Under the pieces are notes generated by a model, which was not told where the DNA came from, did not search any database, and was given only the letters and a program-made list of their open reading frames with translations. The position numbers and the translations under genes are program-made. Shown here piece after piece: positions 43,951 to 56,026 of a DNA stretch of 64,000 nucleotides. The stretch's first letter is position 1. The number at the start of each line of letters is the position of its first letter. The DNA is from Auanema rhodensis. Lineage: Eukaryota; Nematoda; Chromadorea; Rhabditida; Rhabditidae. The stretch lies in contig OZ059895.1 of NCBI GenBank assembly GCA_964057225.1, positions 12,772,001-12,836,000 on the forward strand, given 5' to 3'.

Positions 43951-45643
43951 ACGTTTTTGGTTTAGCTCTGATTACCCCCGGGCGTATTGTGTTTTTGAGA
44001 CCGCGTAGAAAGGTGGATCTAAGGATATGGTCCTTGTGTGGGTCTGTATGGGAGAAAGCGTTTAAGCTTAGGCTTCGTAAAGTTTGTGCAAATCCATCTA
44101 CTGATAGCTCGCCTTGGGTGGAATTCTGTAGCGTTATCAGCGCCGGATCTTGATTATACTCTGGGCATAGCCTAGAGGTAAGTTCTTCGATGAGAGTATT
44201 CCACGAGCCAGATGTCTTGATAGTATCGCTAAGCTGTGTATAAGCTTCTTCAGCTCGTTCGTTTTTGAGAAGTAATGGTAAGATTGTTAATCTTTCGGGC
44301 ATAACTAAGCCTAAGGCGTTTGCAAAGGTGTTAAACTTGGCCACGAAGTCTCTAAAGTTGCGACTTCCGTCGTATATAGGGCAATATGGGGAGCTTAATG
44401 CCTGAGCAATGGTAGATTTACCCGCTCCTGGAAGCCGTGATGTTTCGGTCATTTCGGATGAGATGCCCTCAGGGTATGTGATAGGTGATATTATCACTTC
44501 GCTCCCTGTTGGATCTTGATGAGTGTTTTCTATTGCCTTAGGGTTTCTGCTAGAGGAGCCTATTATAGGTGTAGTTGTTGCGAAACGGGCTCTTGGAACC
44601 TGGATGACTTTACCAGATGCCTGAGGCGATGTTCTATCAGTTGATCGTGAGCTAGGGATCGCACTATCTGATCTGTTAAGATTAGGATTATGTGAAGAAA
44701 ACCGGGGTTTTGCTGTTCCGCCGGGTGTTGTTTTATCGCCTGGGGATAAGTTTAAAATCTTTATCAGTCGATTTGTTAAAGATCTTTTGTTTTTAAACTT
44801 ATCAGTTGTTAATGATAAGGGTGAAGCTTCTTGTATGCCTTCGAGGCTGGCTTCTACTGACAAAGTTTCTGTTGCGCGCTTACTGGGTGTTTTTGTCTTC
44901 CGCTTATTAGGGATATTCTTTTTGATCTTATCAGTGATTTTTGATAAGGTTGAAGGGTTGTCACTAAGTTGGGTGGGTTCTAAAGTTAGCGAATGTGGTT
45001 GATTAATAGGCGTGGAAGACGCTTGCGGGCTTTGTGTTAACCCGAGGGATGGGGAAGGTGCGTTATCAGTGATAACTGATAAGTTCGACGCGTTTGGGTC
45101 TGAGGTTACCGGTGAGGCAGATGCGGTTGTCGGCTTTTTTTTTTGAATTTTTCGCAAATTTTTATTAGTATCAACTGAGCGTACCTTGGGATTTGTAGTT
45201 GGAGTTTGAGTGCTGTCGTCGGCTATGATGAAGTCCGGGTCTTCGTCAGTGTCGTCAGAAGGTGAATATGTACCTTCTCGGGGAGTATAGAACTTGTCGA
45301 CTTGCGGCTTCGGCTTCTCGTCTGGTTGGTGCGGTTCTTCTATTTGAACACTGAGAAGTCGGGTGCGGCTTCGGGTACGACTTGCGACAGTAGCGTCACT
45401 GTTGATATCGGACGGGTAAAGGGCTGGGAAAGCCGATGAGAATCTTTTGGCCACCTTTGTAGGACTTTTGGTTTGGAAAAACCGAGAATGGTGAGCTACG
45501 TGTGGGATGTTGATGTAAGGTGCGTAAGATTCTTTTAGATGTGTGTTGGGAGAGAGAGAGATTCGGGAGCAATAGGATAGTCGTGCTTCGCTGGGCGATG
45601 CGGAGGGTAGATGAGAGGGAGTTTTCCAAATCGTGGCCACCAA
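43904..45643 (-). CDS. Gag, element C, truncated by frameshift (579 codons)
   Basis: The open frame extends from 45658 (after an in-frame TAG) and ends prematurely at 43904 because of one extra T on the + strand near 43932 compared with element A. It contains the Ser/Thr/Pro-rich N-terminal region and a Ty3-like capsid segment with MPERL, shared with element B. The listed first codon is TTG; the first internal ATG is far downstream, so a spliced upstream exon is likely. In this copy the proposed exon has a T-run one base shorter than in element A. The premature end loses the nucleocapsid-like part. Confidence 0.8.
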   Translation of the reverse strand: MVATIWKTPSHLPSASPSEARLSYCSRISLSPNTHLKESYAPYINIPHVAHHSRFFQTKSPTKVAKRFSSAFPALYPSDINSDATVASRTRSRTRLLSVQIEEPHQPDEKPKPQVDKFYTPREGTYSPSDDTDEDPDFIIADDSTQTPTTNPKVRSVDTNKNLRKIQKKKPTTASASPVTSDPNASNLSVITDNAPSPSLGLTQSPQASSTPINQPHSLTLEPTQLSDNPSTLSKITDKIKKNIPNKRKTKTPSKRATETLSVEASLEGIQEASPLSLTTDKFKNKRSLTNRLIKILNLSPGDKTTPGGTAKPRFSSHNPNLNRSDSAIPSSRSTDRTSPQASGKVIQVPRARFATTTPIIGSSSRNPKAIENTHQDPTGSEVIISPITYPEGISSEMTETSRLPGAGKSTIAQALSSPYCPIYDGSRNFRDFVAKFNTFANALGLVMPERLTILPLLLKNERAEEAYTQLSDTIKTSGSWNTLIEELTSRLCPEYNQDPALITLQNSTQGELSVDGFAQTLRSLSLNAFSHTDPHKDHILRSTFLRGLKNTIRPGVIRAKPKTFAEAIDKCQMGGINC

Positions 45644-45867
45644 TCTGACTCCGCCTATCTACCGTAAGCTTATTATAGTTAATGATGTTTATCTCTTCTC
45701 AAAAACTATTTTTATCCGATCTTGCACTTTCCTCTAATTTTGTTTTCTTACTGCTCTAGAATCTTCAAAAAAACTTTATTCATGTCGTCCCCTTTGTACT
45801 TTTGCGGCCTTTGGACATTTATTTTAAGGTTAGAAACAAAAGAAAAGAAAAGAAAGAAAGAAAAAAA

Positions 45868-46412
45868 ATGGATTTCCAACGTTATAATCCCACTGGCATG
45901 ACTTATGTCCTGTGGAAATTATACGAATCCATCGTTGAATACGATGGAGAAGGAGTTTTGGCTTATAGGCCAAATCCTGATATAATTTTGATGGTTTGTG
46001 TATCTCCATTTTATGTTTGATTATTTGATTACTTTAGTTTATCGAAGATCTCCAAATGTATTATTTGGGGCAGGGCCATATAAACTTTGCCACCTTCGTA
46101 GATGTAGCTCCCGAAGTGGAGCTTGTTGGTCGAAGGTGCTTAGTTGATCTATGCGCTCATGTATATAATGGTAGGGCCGGTTTATTAACCGCACGTCCTT
46201 GGGCCTGGTACCAGGAAAAGAGTCATTTTTATTATTATTTATTATATAGATTATTGTTTAAAATCTATATTGTTTATGATGACTCATTATTTGGTTTGGA
46301 ACTTAGGGTTTTGCGAGGTTTAGAATATAGTGAAGATTTAATTGCGAGCGAAACTCCTATGTTTCTTGCCTCTGAGTTTCGAACTCGGTTGCAAATCAAA
46401 TATGGGTATTGA
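45868..46412 (+). CDS. Antisense spliced accessory gene in the leader of element C, 166 aa
   Basis: Second copy of the gene at 3801-4345. Exon 1 is 45868-45993, intron 45994-46037 (44 nt, same splice sites and no difference seen), exon 2 is 46038-46412, with AATAAA just after the stop. It differs from the element A copy by H36N, D87G, S134L and N144I and one silent change. The frame is kept here even though the sense polyprotein of this element is broken and the flanking leader has A/T-run length changes. Confidence 0.65.
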
Positions 46413-46422
46413 CTGAATAAAT

Positions 46423-47397
46423 TTTGTACTCTGTGTTTTTATTTTTATGCGCTTTGCTCTGTTTTCGTCAAGAAAATGGACTTATGTTTTCAATCTTTTT
46501 TTCATTCTTTTTCCCTTAAATAGCATGTTTTGCTCAAAATGTTTTCGACATTGTGCATGCTAATGAGGTTTGAGGAGAGTTATTGAAAAGGCTGTCCTTT
46601 TTCTTGATCAAAATAAGCAAAAGTGCGTTTTCCTAAGCGAATTTCTTTTTGAAAATGAGAAAAATACGTCTATTTTTAAACATTTCCCATTTACTTAGGA
46701 TTACTGTAGGAGATAAGGGGTATCTTATGAGTTGAAACAACGAAATGATTTGAGGAAGGTGACATAATCTACGGGGATAAAATCCGTAGCAGTTATGCTT
46801 CCGCCAACTTGACCTGACTGTCAAATAAGAGCTGAGAAGTCTTATTGCAGATTTACCAGGCTTTTTCGGACTAGTGTGGTCTCTTTTTTTTTTTTTTTTT
46901 CAATTTATGTAACCGTTTTTGGTTTCCCGCAAAATAATATGTAAAATGATCTTTTACGTCTGAATATAATAATTTTTCAAAATTCTAGTCCTGACCACAA
47001 AATATACAAACTATAATCGTTTGCGCGCGTCTTATAAATTTTTGTTCCAATAATCAAACTTCTCTATGCCCAAAAAAAATGTGAACAATTATAATTTCTC
47101 GTTTGGCGAAATTGTCCTCTATTTCAATCCAAACGTCCTCAAAATGGCATGAGAAGCGGTACAAGATACGATAAAGAAAAGGGTGGACATTCAGACGGTT
47201 TTAAATTGAGGACGGCGGGCAAAAATTTTATTGGTCCTATCTCGCATTTAAGCGAGATCCCTTGTATCTGTACCTTAAACAAATTGGCGCCTTCATTTTG
47301 TTGTTTCAAGTGGAGGAATTTATAATTTAGAATGCAAAAATGGACTTTTACAATAAAAAGAAAATTTTTTTTTTTTTTTTTTCAAAAGATGAGTTCG
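46423..47397 (-). other. Leader of element C between PBS and antisense gene
   Basis: Counterpart of 4355-5324. An expanded T-run at 46887-46902 and other run-length changes distinguish it from element A. No convincing gene seen. Confidence 0.5.
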
Positions 47398-47411
47398 AGG
47401 TGGAACCTCCA
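47391..47411 (-). promoter_or_regulatory. Primer binding site, split tRNA-Gln-like, element C
   Basis: Minus strand TGGAGGTTCCACC followed by TCGAACTC, identical to element A. Confidence 0.7.
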
Positions 47412-47755
47412 CGTTCCGTTATGCTCCTGCGTCGATAATATAAACCATTGTAGTTTATACCATGACGCGAATAGTATTCCTTGGTGTAGCGGTAGGAATA
47501 CAGAGCATAAGGTCAATCATAAGATGAAAGAGAGAAAGATTTATTGGCATGAAACTACAACAATAATATACAAAGATAAAGATACAATACAATAAGATAA
47601 ATATGAGTATAAAGACTAAACTACAAGCCGTCCATCAGCTTGCTAAGAGGCGAACTCCCGACCAAGGGAACGAGGGAAGGCGGAGCCATTCCTCGGTCCT
47701 CTGGTCGTCTGGCTCTAACCCTTCAGCTACATATATGGGGAGTCCGAATGGAACG
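47412..47755 (-). repeat. 5' LTR of element C (344 bp)
   Basis: Differs from the 3' LTR by one base that I could find (GATGAAAG versus GATAAAAG on the + strand), indicating a fairly recent insertion. Confidence 0.93.
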
Positions 47756-47813
47756 TTGGAAAAAAAACAATAACGAGGATAAGTATGTAAATCATTGAAT
47801 ATCAGGTATTTTC

Positions 47814-47932
47814 GCTTACGACCATACCACGTTGAAAGTACGCCATCCCGTCCGATCTGGCAAGTCAAGCAACGTTGGGCCCGGTTAGTACTTGGATCGG
47901 AGACGGCTTGGGAATCCCGGGTGCCGTAAGCT
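47814..47932 (+). rRNA. 5S rRNA, copy 31
   Basis: Gene as copy 1; first gene after element C. Confidence 0.96.
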
Positions 47933-48342
47933 TTTCAAATTTTTTTAACGATCATACCACGTTGAAAGTACGCCATGCAGCTGATTTTCAATTTTATCTC
48001 TTCAGTAACAAATGTTTTTAATTTTCCAGCAGTTTTACTTAGATAGCTCAACCCAAGGCATCAAAATATCTTCCATCTTATTTCTATATTACAGTTATAA
48101 ACCAGTAGTTTATGAACCTTCATCTTAACTTTACTGTTTCTATCTATTTCCTATTGAAACAAACATTGTTTAAACACTATACAACTGTGAAACCTTTTTT
48201 AATTTATTGTATTTGGATCTCATAAGATTTGATATCATCGAGGGATTTAGAAGTAACGTAGAAAATTACATAACTAACATGAAATTGGAAAAAAAACAAT
48301 AACGAGGATAAGTATGTAAATCATTGAATATCAGGTATTTTC

Positions 48343-48461
48343 GCTTACGACCATACCACGTTGAAAGTACGCCATCCCGTCCGATCTGGCAAGTCAAGCA
48401 ACGTTGGGCCCGGTTATTACTTGGATCGGAGACGGCTTGGGAATCCCGGGTGCCGTAAGCT
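48343..48461 (+). rRNA. 5S rRNA, copy 32 (G75T)
   Basis: GGTTATTAC in place of GGTTAGTAC (base 48417), next to the internal control region. Confidence 0.94.
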
Positions 48462-48871
48462 TTTCAAATTTTTTTAACGATCATACCACGTTGAAAGTAC
48501 GCCATGCAGCTGATTTTCAATTTTATCTCTTCAGTAACAAATGTTTTTAATTTTCCAGCAGTTTTACTTAGATAGCTCAACCCAAGGCATCAAAATATCT
48601 TCAATCTTATTTCTATATTACAGTTATAAACCGGTAGTTTATGAACCTTCATCTTAACTTTACTGTTTCTATCTATTTCCTATTGAAACAAACATTGTTT
48701 TAACACTATACAACTGTGAAACCTTTTTTAATTTATTGTATTTGGAGCTCATAAGATTTGATATCATCGAGGAATTCAGATGTAACGTAGAAAATTACAT
48801 AACTAACATGAAATTGGAAAAAAAACAATAACGAGGATAAGTATGTAAATCATTGAATATCAGGTATTTTC

Positions 48872-48990
48872 GCTTACGACCATACCACGTTGAAAGTACG
48901 CCATCCCGTCCGATCTGGCAAGTCAAGCAACGTTGGGCCCGGTTAGTACTTGGATCGGAGACGGCTTGGGAATCCCGGGTGCCGTAAGCT
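48872..48990 (+). rRNA. 5S rRNA, copy 33
   Basis: No difference from copy 1 noticed. Confidence 0.96.
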
Positions 48991-49400
48991 TTTCAAATTT
49001 TTTTAACGATCATACCACGTTGAAAGTACGCCATGCAGCTGATTTTCAATTTTATCTCTTCAGTGACAAATGTTTTTAATTTTCCAGCAGTTTTACTTAG
49101 ATAGCTCAACCCAAGGCATCAAAATATCTTCAATCTTATTTCTATATTACAGTTATAAACCAGTAGTTTATGAACCTTCATCTTAACTTTACTGTTTCTA
49201 TCTATTTCCTATTGAAACAAACATTGTTTTAACACTATACAACTGTGAAACCTTTTTTAATTTATTGTATTTGGAGCTCATAAGATTTGATATCATCGAG
49301 GAATTTAGATGTAACGTAGAAAATTACATAACTAACATGAAATTGGAAAAAAAACAATAACGAGGATAAGTATGTAAATCATTGAATATCAGATTTTTTC

Positions 49401-49433
49401 GCTTACGACCATACCACGTTGAAAGTACGCCAT
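49401..49433 (+). pseudogene. Truncated 5S (33 nt), short unit
   Basis: Same deletion junction; spacer marker CAAGACATC. Confidence 0.92.
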
Positions 49434-49800
49434 GCAGCTGATTTTCAATTTTATCTCTTCCGTAACAAATGTTTTTAATTTTCCAGCAGTTTTACTTAGA
49501 TAGCTCAACCCAAGACATCAAAATATCTTCAATCTTATTTCTATATTACAGTTATAAACCAGTAGTTTATGAACCTTCATCTTAACTTTACTGTTTCTAT
49601 CTATTTCCTATTGAAACAAACATTGTTTAAACACTATACAACTGTGAAACCTTTTTTAATTTATTGTATTTGGATCTCATAAGATTTGATATCATCGAGG
49701 GATTTAGATGTAACGTAGAAAATTACATAACTAACATGAAATTGGAAAAAAAAACAATAACGAGGATAAGTATGTAAATCATTGAATATCAGGTATTTTC

Positions 49801-49919
49801 GCTTACGACCATACCACGTTGAAAGTACGCCATCCCGTCCGATCTGGCAAGTCAAGCAACGTTGGGCCCGGTTAGTACTTGGATCGGAGACGGCTTGGGA
49901 AACCCGGGTGCCGTAAGCT
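49801..49919 (+). rRNA. 5S rRNA, copy 34 (T102A)
   Basis: GGGAAACCC in place of GGGAATCCC (base 49902). Confidence 0.94.
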
Positions 49920-50329
49920 TTTCAAATTTTTTTAACGATCATACCACGTTGAAAGTACGCAATGCAGCTGATTTTTAATTTTATCTCTTCAGTAACAAAT
50001 GTTTTTAATTTTCCAGCAGTTTTACTTAGATAGCTCAACCCAAGGCATCAAAATATCTTCAATCTTATTTCTATATTACAGTTATAAACCAGTAGTTTAT
50101 GAACCTTCATCTTAACTTTACTGTTTCTATCTATTTCCTATTGAAACAAACATTGTTTTAACACTATACAACTGTGAAACCTTTTTTAATTTATTGTATT
50201 TGGAGCTCATAAGATTTGATATCATCGAGGAATTTAGATGTAACGTAGAAAATTACATAACTAACATGAAATTGGAAAAAAAACAATAACGAGGATAAGT
50301 ATGTAAATCATTGAATATCAGATTTTTTC

Positions 50330-50362
50330 GCTTACGACCATACCACGTTGAAAGTACGCCAT
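50330..50362 (+). pseudogene. Truncated 5S (33 nt), short unit
   Basis: Spacer markers GCAGCAGATT and GATGTCATCG, shared with the unit at 52715. Confidence 0.92.
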
Positions 50363-50726
50363 GCAGCAGATTTTCAATTTTATCTCTTCCGTAACAAATG
50401 TTTTTAATTTTCCAGCAGTTTTACTTAGATAGCTCAACCCAAGGCATCAAAATATCTTCAATCTTATTTTTATATTACAGTTATAAACCAGTAGTTTATG
50501 AACCTTCATCTTAACTTTACTGTTTCTATCTATTTCCTATTGAACCAAACATTGTTTAAACACTATACAACTGTGAAACCTTTTTAATTTATTGTATTTG
50601 GATCTCATAAGATTTGATGTCATCGAGGGATTTAGATGTAACGTAGAAAATTACATAACTAACATGAAATTGGAAAAAAACAATAACGAGGATAAGTATG
50701 TAAATCATTGAATATCAGGTATTTTC

Positions 50727-50845
50727 GCTTACGACCATACCACGTTGAAAGTACGCCATCCCGTCCGATCTGGCAAGTCAAGCAACGTTGGGCCCGGTTA
50801 GTACTTGGATCGGAGACGGCTTGGGAATCCCGGGTGCCGTAAGCT
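50727..50845 (+). rRNA. 5S rRNA, copy 35
   Basis: No difference from copy 1 noticed. Confidence 0.96.
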
Positions 50846-51256
50846 TTTCAAATTTTTTTAACGATCATACCACGTTGAAAGTACGCCATGCAGCTGATTT
50901 TCAATTTTATCTCTTCCGTAACAAATGTTTTTAATTTTCCAGCAGTTTTACTTAGATAGCTCAACCCAAGACATCAAAATATCTTCAATCTTATTTCTAT
51001 ATTACAGTTATAAACCAGTAGTTTATGAACCTTCATCTTAACTTTACTGTTTCTATCTATTTCCTATTGAAACAAACATTGTTTAAACACTATACAACTG
51101 TGAAACCTTTTTTAATTTATTGTATTTGGATCTCATAAGATTTGATATCATCGAGGGATTTAGATGTAACGTAGAAAATTACATAACTAACATGAAATTG
51201 GAAAAAAAAACAATAACGAGGATAAGTATGTAAATCATTGAATATCAGGTATTTTC

Positions 51257-51375
51257 GCTTACGACCATACCACGTTGAAAGTACGCCATCCCGTCCGATC
51301 TGGCAAGTCAAGCAACGTTGGGCCCGGTTAGTACTTGGATCGGAGACGGCTTGGGAAACCCGGGTGCCGTAAGCT
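51257..51375 (+). rRNA. 5S rRNA, copy 36 (T102A)
   Basis: Same variant as copy 34. Confidence 0.94.
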
Positions 51376-51785
51376 TTTCAAATTTTTTTAACGATCATAC
51401 CACGTTGAAAGTACGCAATGCAGCTGATTTTTAATTTTATCTCTTCAGTAACAAATGTTTTTAATTTTCCAGCAGTTTTACTTAGATAGCTCAACCCAAG
51501 GCATCAAAATATCTTCAATCTTATTTCTATATTACAGTTATAAACCAGTAGTTTATGAACCTTCATCTTAACTTTACTGTTTCTATCTATTTCCTATTGA
51601 AACAAACATTGTTTTAACACTATACAACTGTGAAACCTTTTTTAATTTATTGTATTTGGAGCTCATAAGATTTGATATCATCGAGGAATTTAGATGTAAC
51701 GTAGAAAATTACATAACTAACATGAAATTGGAAAAAAAACAATAACGAGGATAAGTATGTAAATCATTGAATATCAGATTTTTTC

Positions 51786-51818
51786 GCTTACGACCATACC
51801 ACGTTGAAAGTACGCCAT
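51786..51818 (+). pseudogene. Truncated 5S (33 nt), short unit
   Basis: Spacer marker CAAGACATC; 2385 bp from the matching unit at 49401. Confidence 0.92.
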
Positions 51819-52185
51819 GCAGCTGATTTTCAATTTTATCTCTTCCGTAACAAATGTTTTTAATTTTCCAGCAGTTTTACTTAGATAGCTCAACCCAAGA
51901 CATCAAAATATCTTCAATCTTATTTCTATATTACAGTTATAAACCAGTAGTTTATGAACCTTCATCTTAACTTTACTGTTTCTATCTATTTCCTATTGAA
52001 ACAAACATTGTTTAAACACTATACAACTGTGAAACCTTTTTTAATTTATTGTATTTGGATCTCATAAGATTTGATATCATCGAGGGATTTAGATGTAACG
52101 TAGAAAATTACATAACTAACATGAAATTGGAAAAAAAAACAATAACGAGGATAAGTATGTAAATCATTGAATATCAGGTATTTTC

Positions 52186-52304
52186 GCTTACGACCATACC
52201 ACGTTGAAAGTACGCCATCCCGTCCGATCTGGCAAGTCAAGCAACGTTGGGCCCGGTTAGTACTTGGATCGGAGACGGCTTGGGAAACCCGGGTGCCGTA
52301 AGCT
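52186..52304 (+). rRNA. 5S rRNA, copy 37 (T102A)
   Basis: Same variant as copy 34, 2385 bp away. Confidence 0.94.
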
Positions 52305-52714
52305 TTTCAAATTTTTTTAACGATCATACCACGTTGAAAGTACGCAATGCAGCTGATTTTTAATTTTATCTCTTCAGTAACAAATGTTTTTAATTTTCCA
52401 GCAGTTTTACTTAGATAGCTCAACCCAAGGCATCAAAATATCTTCAATCTTATTTCTATATTACAGTTATAAACCAGTAGTTTATGAACCTTCATCTTAA
52501 CTTTACTGTTTCTATCTATTTCCTATTGAAACAAACATTGTTTTAACACTATACAACTGTGAAACCTTTTTTAATTTATTGTATTTGGAGCTCATAAGAT
52601 TTGATATCATCGAGGAATTTAGATGTAACGTAGAAAATTACATAACTAACATGAAATTGGAAAAAAAACAATAACGAGGATAAGTATGTAAATCATTGAA
52701 TATCAGATTTTTTC

Positions 52715-52747
52715 GCTTACGACCATACCACGTTGAAAGTACGCCAT
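52715..52747 (+). pseudogene. Truncated 5S (33 nt), short unit
   Basis: Duplicate of the unit at 50330 with the same markers. Confidence 0.92.
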
Positions 52748-53112
52748 GCAGCAGATTTTCAATTTTATCTCTTCCGTAACAAATGTTTTTAATTTTCCAG
52801 CAGTTTTACTTAGATAGCTCAACCCAAGGCATCAAAATATCTTCAATCTTATTTTTATATTACAGTTATAAACCAGTAGTTTATGAACCTTCATCTTAAC
52901 TTTACTGTTTCTATCTATTTCCTATTGAACCAAACATTGTTTAAACACTATACAACTGTGAAACCTTTTTAATTTATTGTATTTGGATCTCATAAGATTT
53001 GATGTCATCGAGGGATTTAGATGTAACGTAGAAAATTACATAACTAACATGAAATTGGAAAAAAAACAATAACGAGGATAAGTATGTAAATCATTGAATA
53101 TCAGGTATTTTC

Positions 53113-53231
53113 GCTTACGACCATACCACGTTGAAAGTACGCCATCCCGTCCGATCTGGCAAGTCAAGCAACGTTGGGCCCGGTTAGTACTTGGATCGGA
53201 GACGGCTTGGGAATCCCGGGTGCCGTAAGCT
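53113..53231 (+). rRNA. 5S rRNA, copy 38
   Basis: Gene as copy 1; following spacer has TATGATCC and CACTGTAC markers. Confidence 0.96.
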
Positions 53232-53641
53232 TTTCAAATTTTTTTAACGATCATACCACGTTGAAAGTACGCCATGCAGCTGATTTTCAATTTTATCTCT
53301 TCCGTAACAAATGTTTTTAATTTTCCAGCAGTTTTACTTAGATAGCTCAACCCAAGGCATCAAAATATCTTCAATCTTATTTCTATATTACAGTTATAAA
53401 CCAGTAGTTTATGATCCTTCATCTTAACTTTACTGTTTCTCTCTATTTCCTATTGAAACAAACATTGTTTAAACACTGTACAACTGTGAAACCTTTTTTA
53501 ATTTATTGTATTTGGATCTCATAAGATTTGATATCATCGAGGGATTTAGATGTAACGTAGAAAATTACATAACTAACATGAAATTGGAAAAAAAGCAATA
53601 ACGAGGATAAGTATGTAAATCATTGAATATCAGATTTTTTC

Positions 53642-53674
53642 GCTTACGACCATACCACGTTGAAAGTACGCCAT
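53642..53674 (+). pseudogene. Truncated 5S (33 nt), short unit
   Basis: Same deletion junction; part of a 928-bp full-plus-short pair. Confidence 0.92.
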
Positions 53675-54040
53675 GCAGCTGATTTTCAATTTTATCTCTT
53701 CCGTAACAAATGTTTTTAATTTTCCAGCAGTTTTACTTAGATAGCTCAACCCAAGGCATCAAAATATCTTCAATCTTATTTCTATATTACAGTTATAAAC
53801 CAGTAGTTTATGAACCTTCATCTTAACTTTACTGTTTCTATCTATTTCCTATTGAAACAAACATTGTTTAAACACTGTACAACTGTGAAACCTTTTTTAA
53901 TTTATTGTATTTGGATCTCATAAGATTTGATATCATCGAGGGATTTAGATGTAACGTAGAAAATTACATAACTAACATGAAATTGGAAAAAAAACAATAA
54001 CGAGGATAAGTATGTAAATCATTGAATATCAGGTATTTTC

Positions 54041-54159
54041 GCTTACGACCATACCACGTTGAAAGTACGCCATCCCGTCCGATCTGGCAAGTCAAGCAAC
54101 GTTGGGCCCGGTTAGTACTTGGATCGGAGACGGCTTGGGAATCCCGGGTGCCGTAAGCT
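54041..54159 (+). rRNA. 5S rRNA, copy 39
   Basis: Gene as copy 1; the TATGATCC and CACTGTAC spacer markers recur 928 bp after copy 38. Confidence 0.96.
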
Positions 54160-54569
54160 TTTCAAATTTTTTTAACGATCATACCACGTTGAAAGTACGC
54201 CATGCAGCTGATTTTCAATTTTATCTCTTCCGTAACAAATGTTTTTAATTTTCCAGCAGTTTTACTTAGATAGCTCAACCCAAGGCATCAAAATATCTTC
54301 AATCTTATTTCTATATTACAGTTATAAACCAGTAGTTTATGATCCTTCATCTTAACTTTACTGTTTCTCTCTATTTCCTATTGAAACAAACATTGTTTAA
54401 ACACTGTACAACTGTGAAACCTTTTTTAATTTATTGTATTTGGATCTCATAAGATTTGATATCATCGAGGAATTTAGATGTAACGTAGAAAATTACATAA
54501 CTAACATGAAATTGGAAAAAAAGCAATAACGAGGATAAGTATGTAAATCATTGAATATCAGATTTTTTC

Positions 54570-54602
54570 GCTTACGACCATACCACGTTGAAAGTACGCC
54601 AT
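54570..54602 (+). pseudogene. Truncated 5S (33 nt), short unit
   Basis: Same deletion junction. Confidence 0.92.
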
Positions 54603-54968
54603 GCAGCTGATTTTCAATTTTATCTCTTCCGTAACAAATGTTTTTAATTTTCCAGCAGTTTTACTTAGATAGCTCAACCCAAGGCATCAAAATATCTTCA
54701 ATCTTATTTCTATATTACAGTTATAAACCAGTAGTTTATGAACCTTCATCTTAACTTTACTGTTTCTATCTATTTCCTATTGAAACAAACATTGTTTAAA
54801 CACTATACAACTGTGAAACCTTTTTAATTTATTGTATTTGGATCTCATAAGATTTGATATCTTCGAGGGATTTAGATGTAACGTAGAAAATTACATAACT
54901 AACATGAAATTGGAAAAAAAAACAATAACGAGGATAAGTATGTAAATCATTGAATATCAGGTATTTTC

Positions 54969-55087
54969 GCTTACGACCATACCACGTTGAAAGTACGCCA
55001 TCCCGTCCGATCTGGCAAGTCAAGCCACGTTGGGCCCGGTTAGTACTTGGATCGGAGACGGCTTGGGAATCCCGGGTGCCGTAAGCT
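54969..55087 (+). rRNA. 5S rRNA, copy 40 (A58C)
   Basis: AAGCCACG in place of AAGCAACG in the box A region. Confidence 0.94.
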
Positions 55088-55497
55088 TTTCAAATTTTTT
55101 TAACGATCATACCACGTTGAAAGTACGCAATGCAGCTGATTTTCAATTTTATCTCTTCAGTAACAAATGTTTTTAATTTTCCAGCAGTTTTACTTAGATA
55201 GCTCAACCCAAGGCATCAAAATATCTTCAATCTTATTTCTATATTACAGTTATAAACCAGTAGTTTATGAACCTTCATCTTAACTTTACTGTTTCTATCT
55301 ATTTCCTATTGAAACAAACATTGTTTAAACACTATACAACTGTGAAACCTTTTTAATTTATTGTATTTGGATCTCATAAGATTTGATATCTTCGAGGGAT
55401 TTAGATGTAACGTAGAAAATTACATAACTAACATGAAATTGGAAAAAAAAACAATAACGAGGATAAATATGTAAATCATTGAATATCAGGTATTTTC

Positions 55498-55616
55498 GCT
55501 TACGACCATACCACGTTGAAAGTACGCCATCCCGTCCGATCTGGCAAGTCAAGCCACGTTGGGCCCGGTTAGTACTTGGATCGGAGACGGCTTGGGAATC
55601 CCGGGTGCCGTAAGCT
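55498..55616 (+). rRNA. 5S rRNA, copy 41 (A58C)
   Basis: Same variant as copy 40, adjacent unit. Confidence 0.94.
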
Positions 55617-56026
55617 TTTCAAATTTTTTTAACGATCATACCACGTTGAAAGTACGCCATGCAGCTGATTTTCAATTTTATCTCTTCCGTAACAAATGTT
55701 TTTAATTTTCCAGCAGTTTTACTTAGATAGCTCAACCCAAGGCATCAAAATATCTTCAATCTTATTTCTATATTACAGTTATAAACCAGTAGTTTATGAA
55801 CCTTCATCTTAACTTTACTGTTTCTATCTATTTCCTATTGAAACAAACATTGTTTAAACACTATACAACTGTGAAACCTTTTTAATTTATTGTATTTGGA
55901 TCTCATAAGATTTGATATCTTCGAGGGATTTAGATGTAACGTAGAAAATTACATAACTAACATGAAATTGGAAAAAAAAACAATAACGAGGATAAGTATG
56001 TAAATCATTGAATATCAGGTATTTTC

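Larger units (their letters stand above)
35670..47755 (-). mobile_element. Complete LTR retroelement C (Ty3/gypsy-like), coding frame broken
   Basis: The element is 12,086 bp in reverse orientation to the 5S genes, with 344-bp LTRs differing at one base I could find (47527 A/G region), a TTGG duplication, and a split tRNA-Gln-like PBS. Order on the minus strand: 5' LTR, leader with antisense gene, gag, envelope-like, protease, RT, RNase H, integrase, 3' LTR. The polyprotein frame is broken by a one-base insertion near 43932 and a stop codon near 42598; element A is open at both. Confidence 0.95.

Noticed and set aside
49661..49855. Recurrent 64-codon minus-strand frames over 5S and spacer (also 51117, 52046, 54829, 55358, 55887, 57344, 60926)
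   Set aside because: They cross the 5S gene antisense and exist only because the unit is repeated; the frame depends on the A-run length and there is no start context or conservation beyond the DNA repeat.
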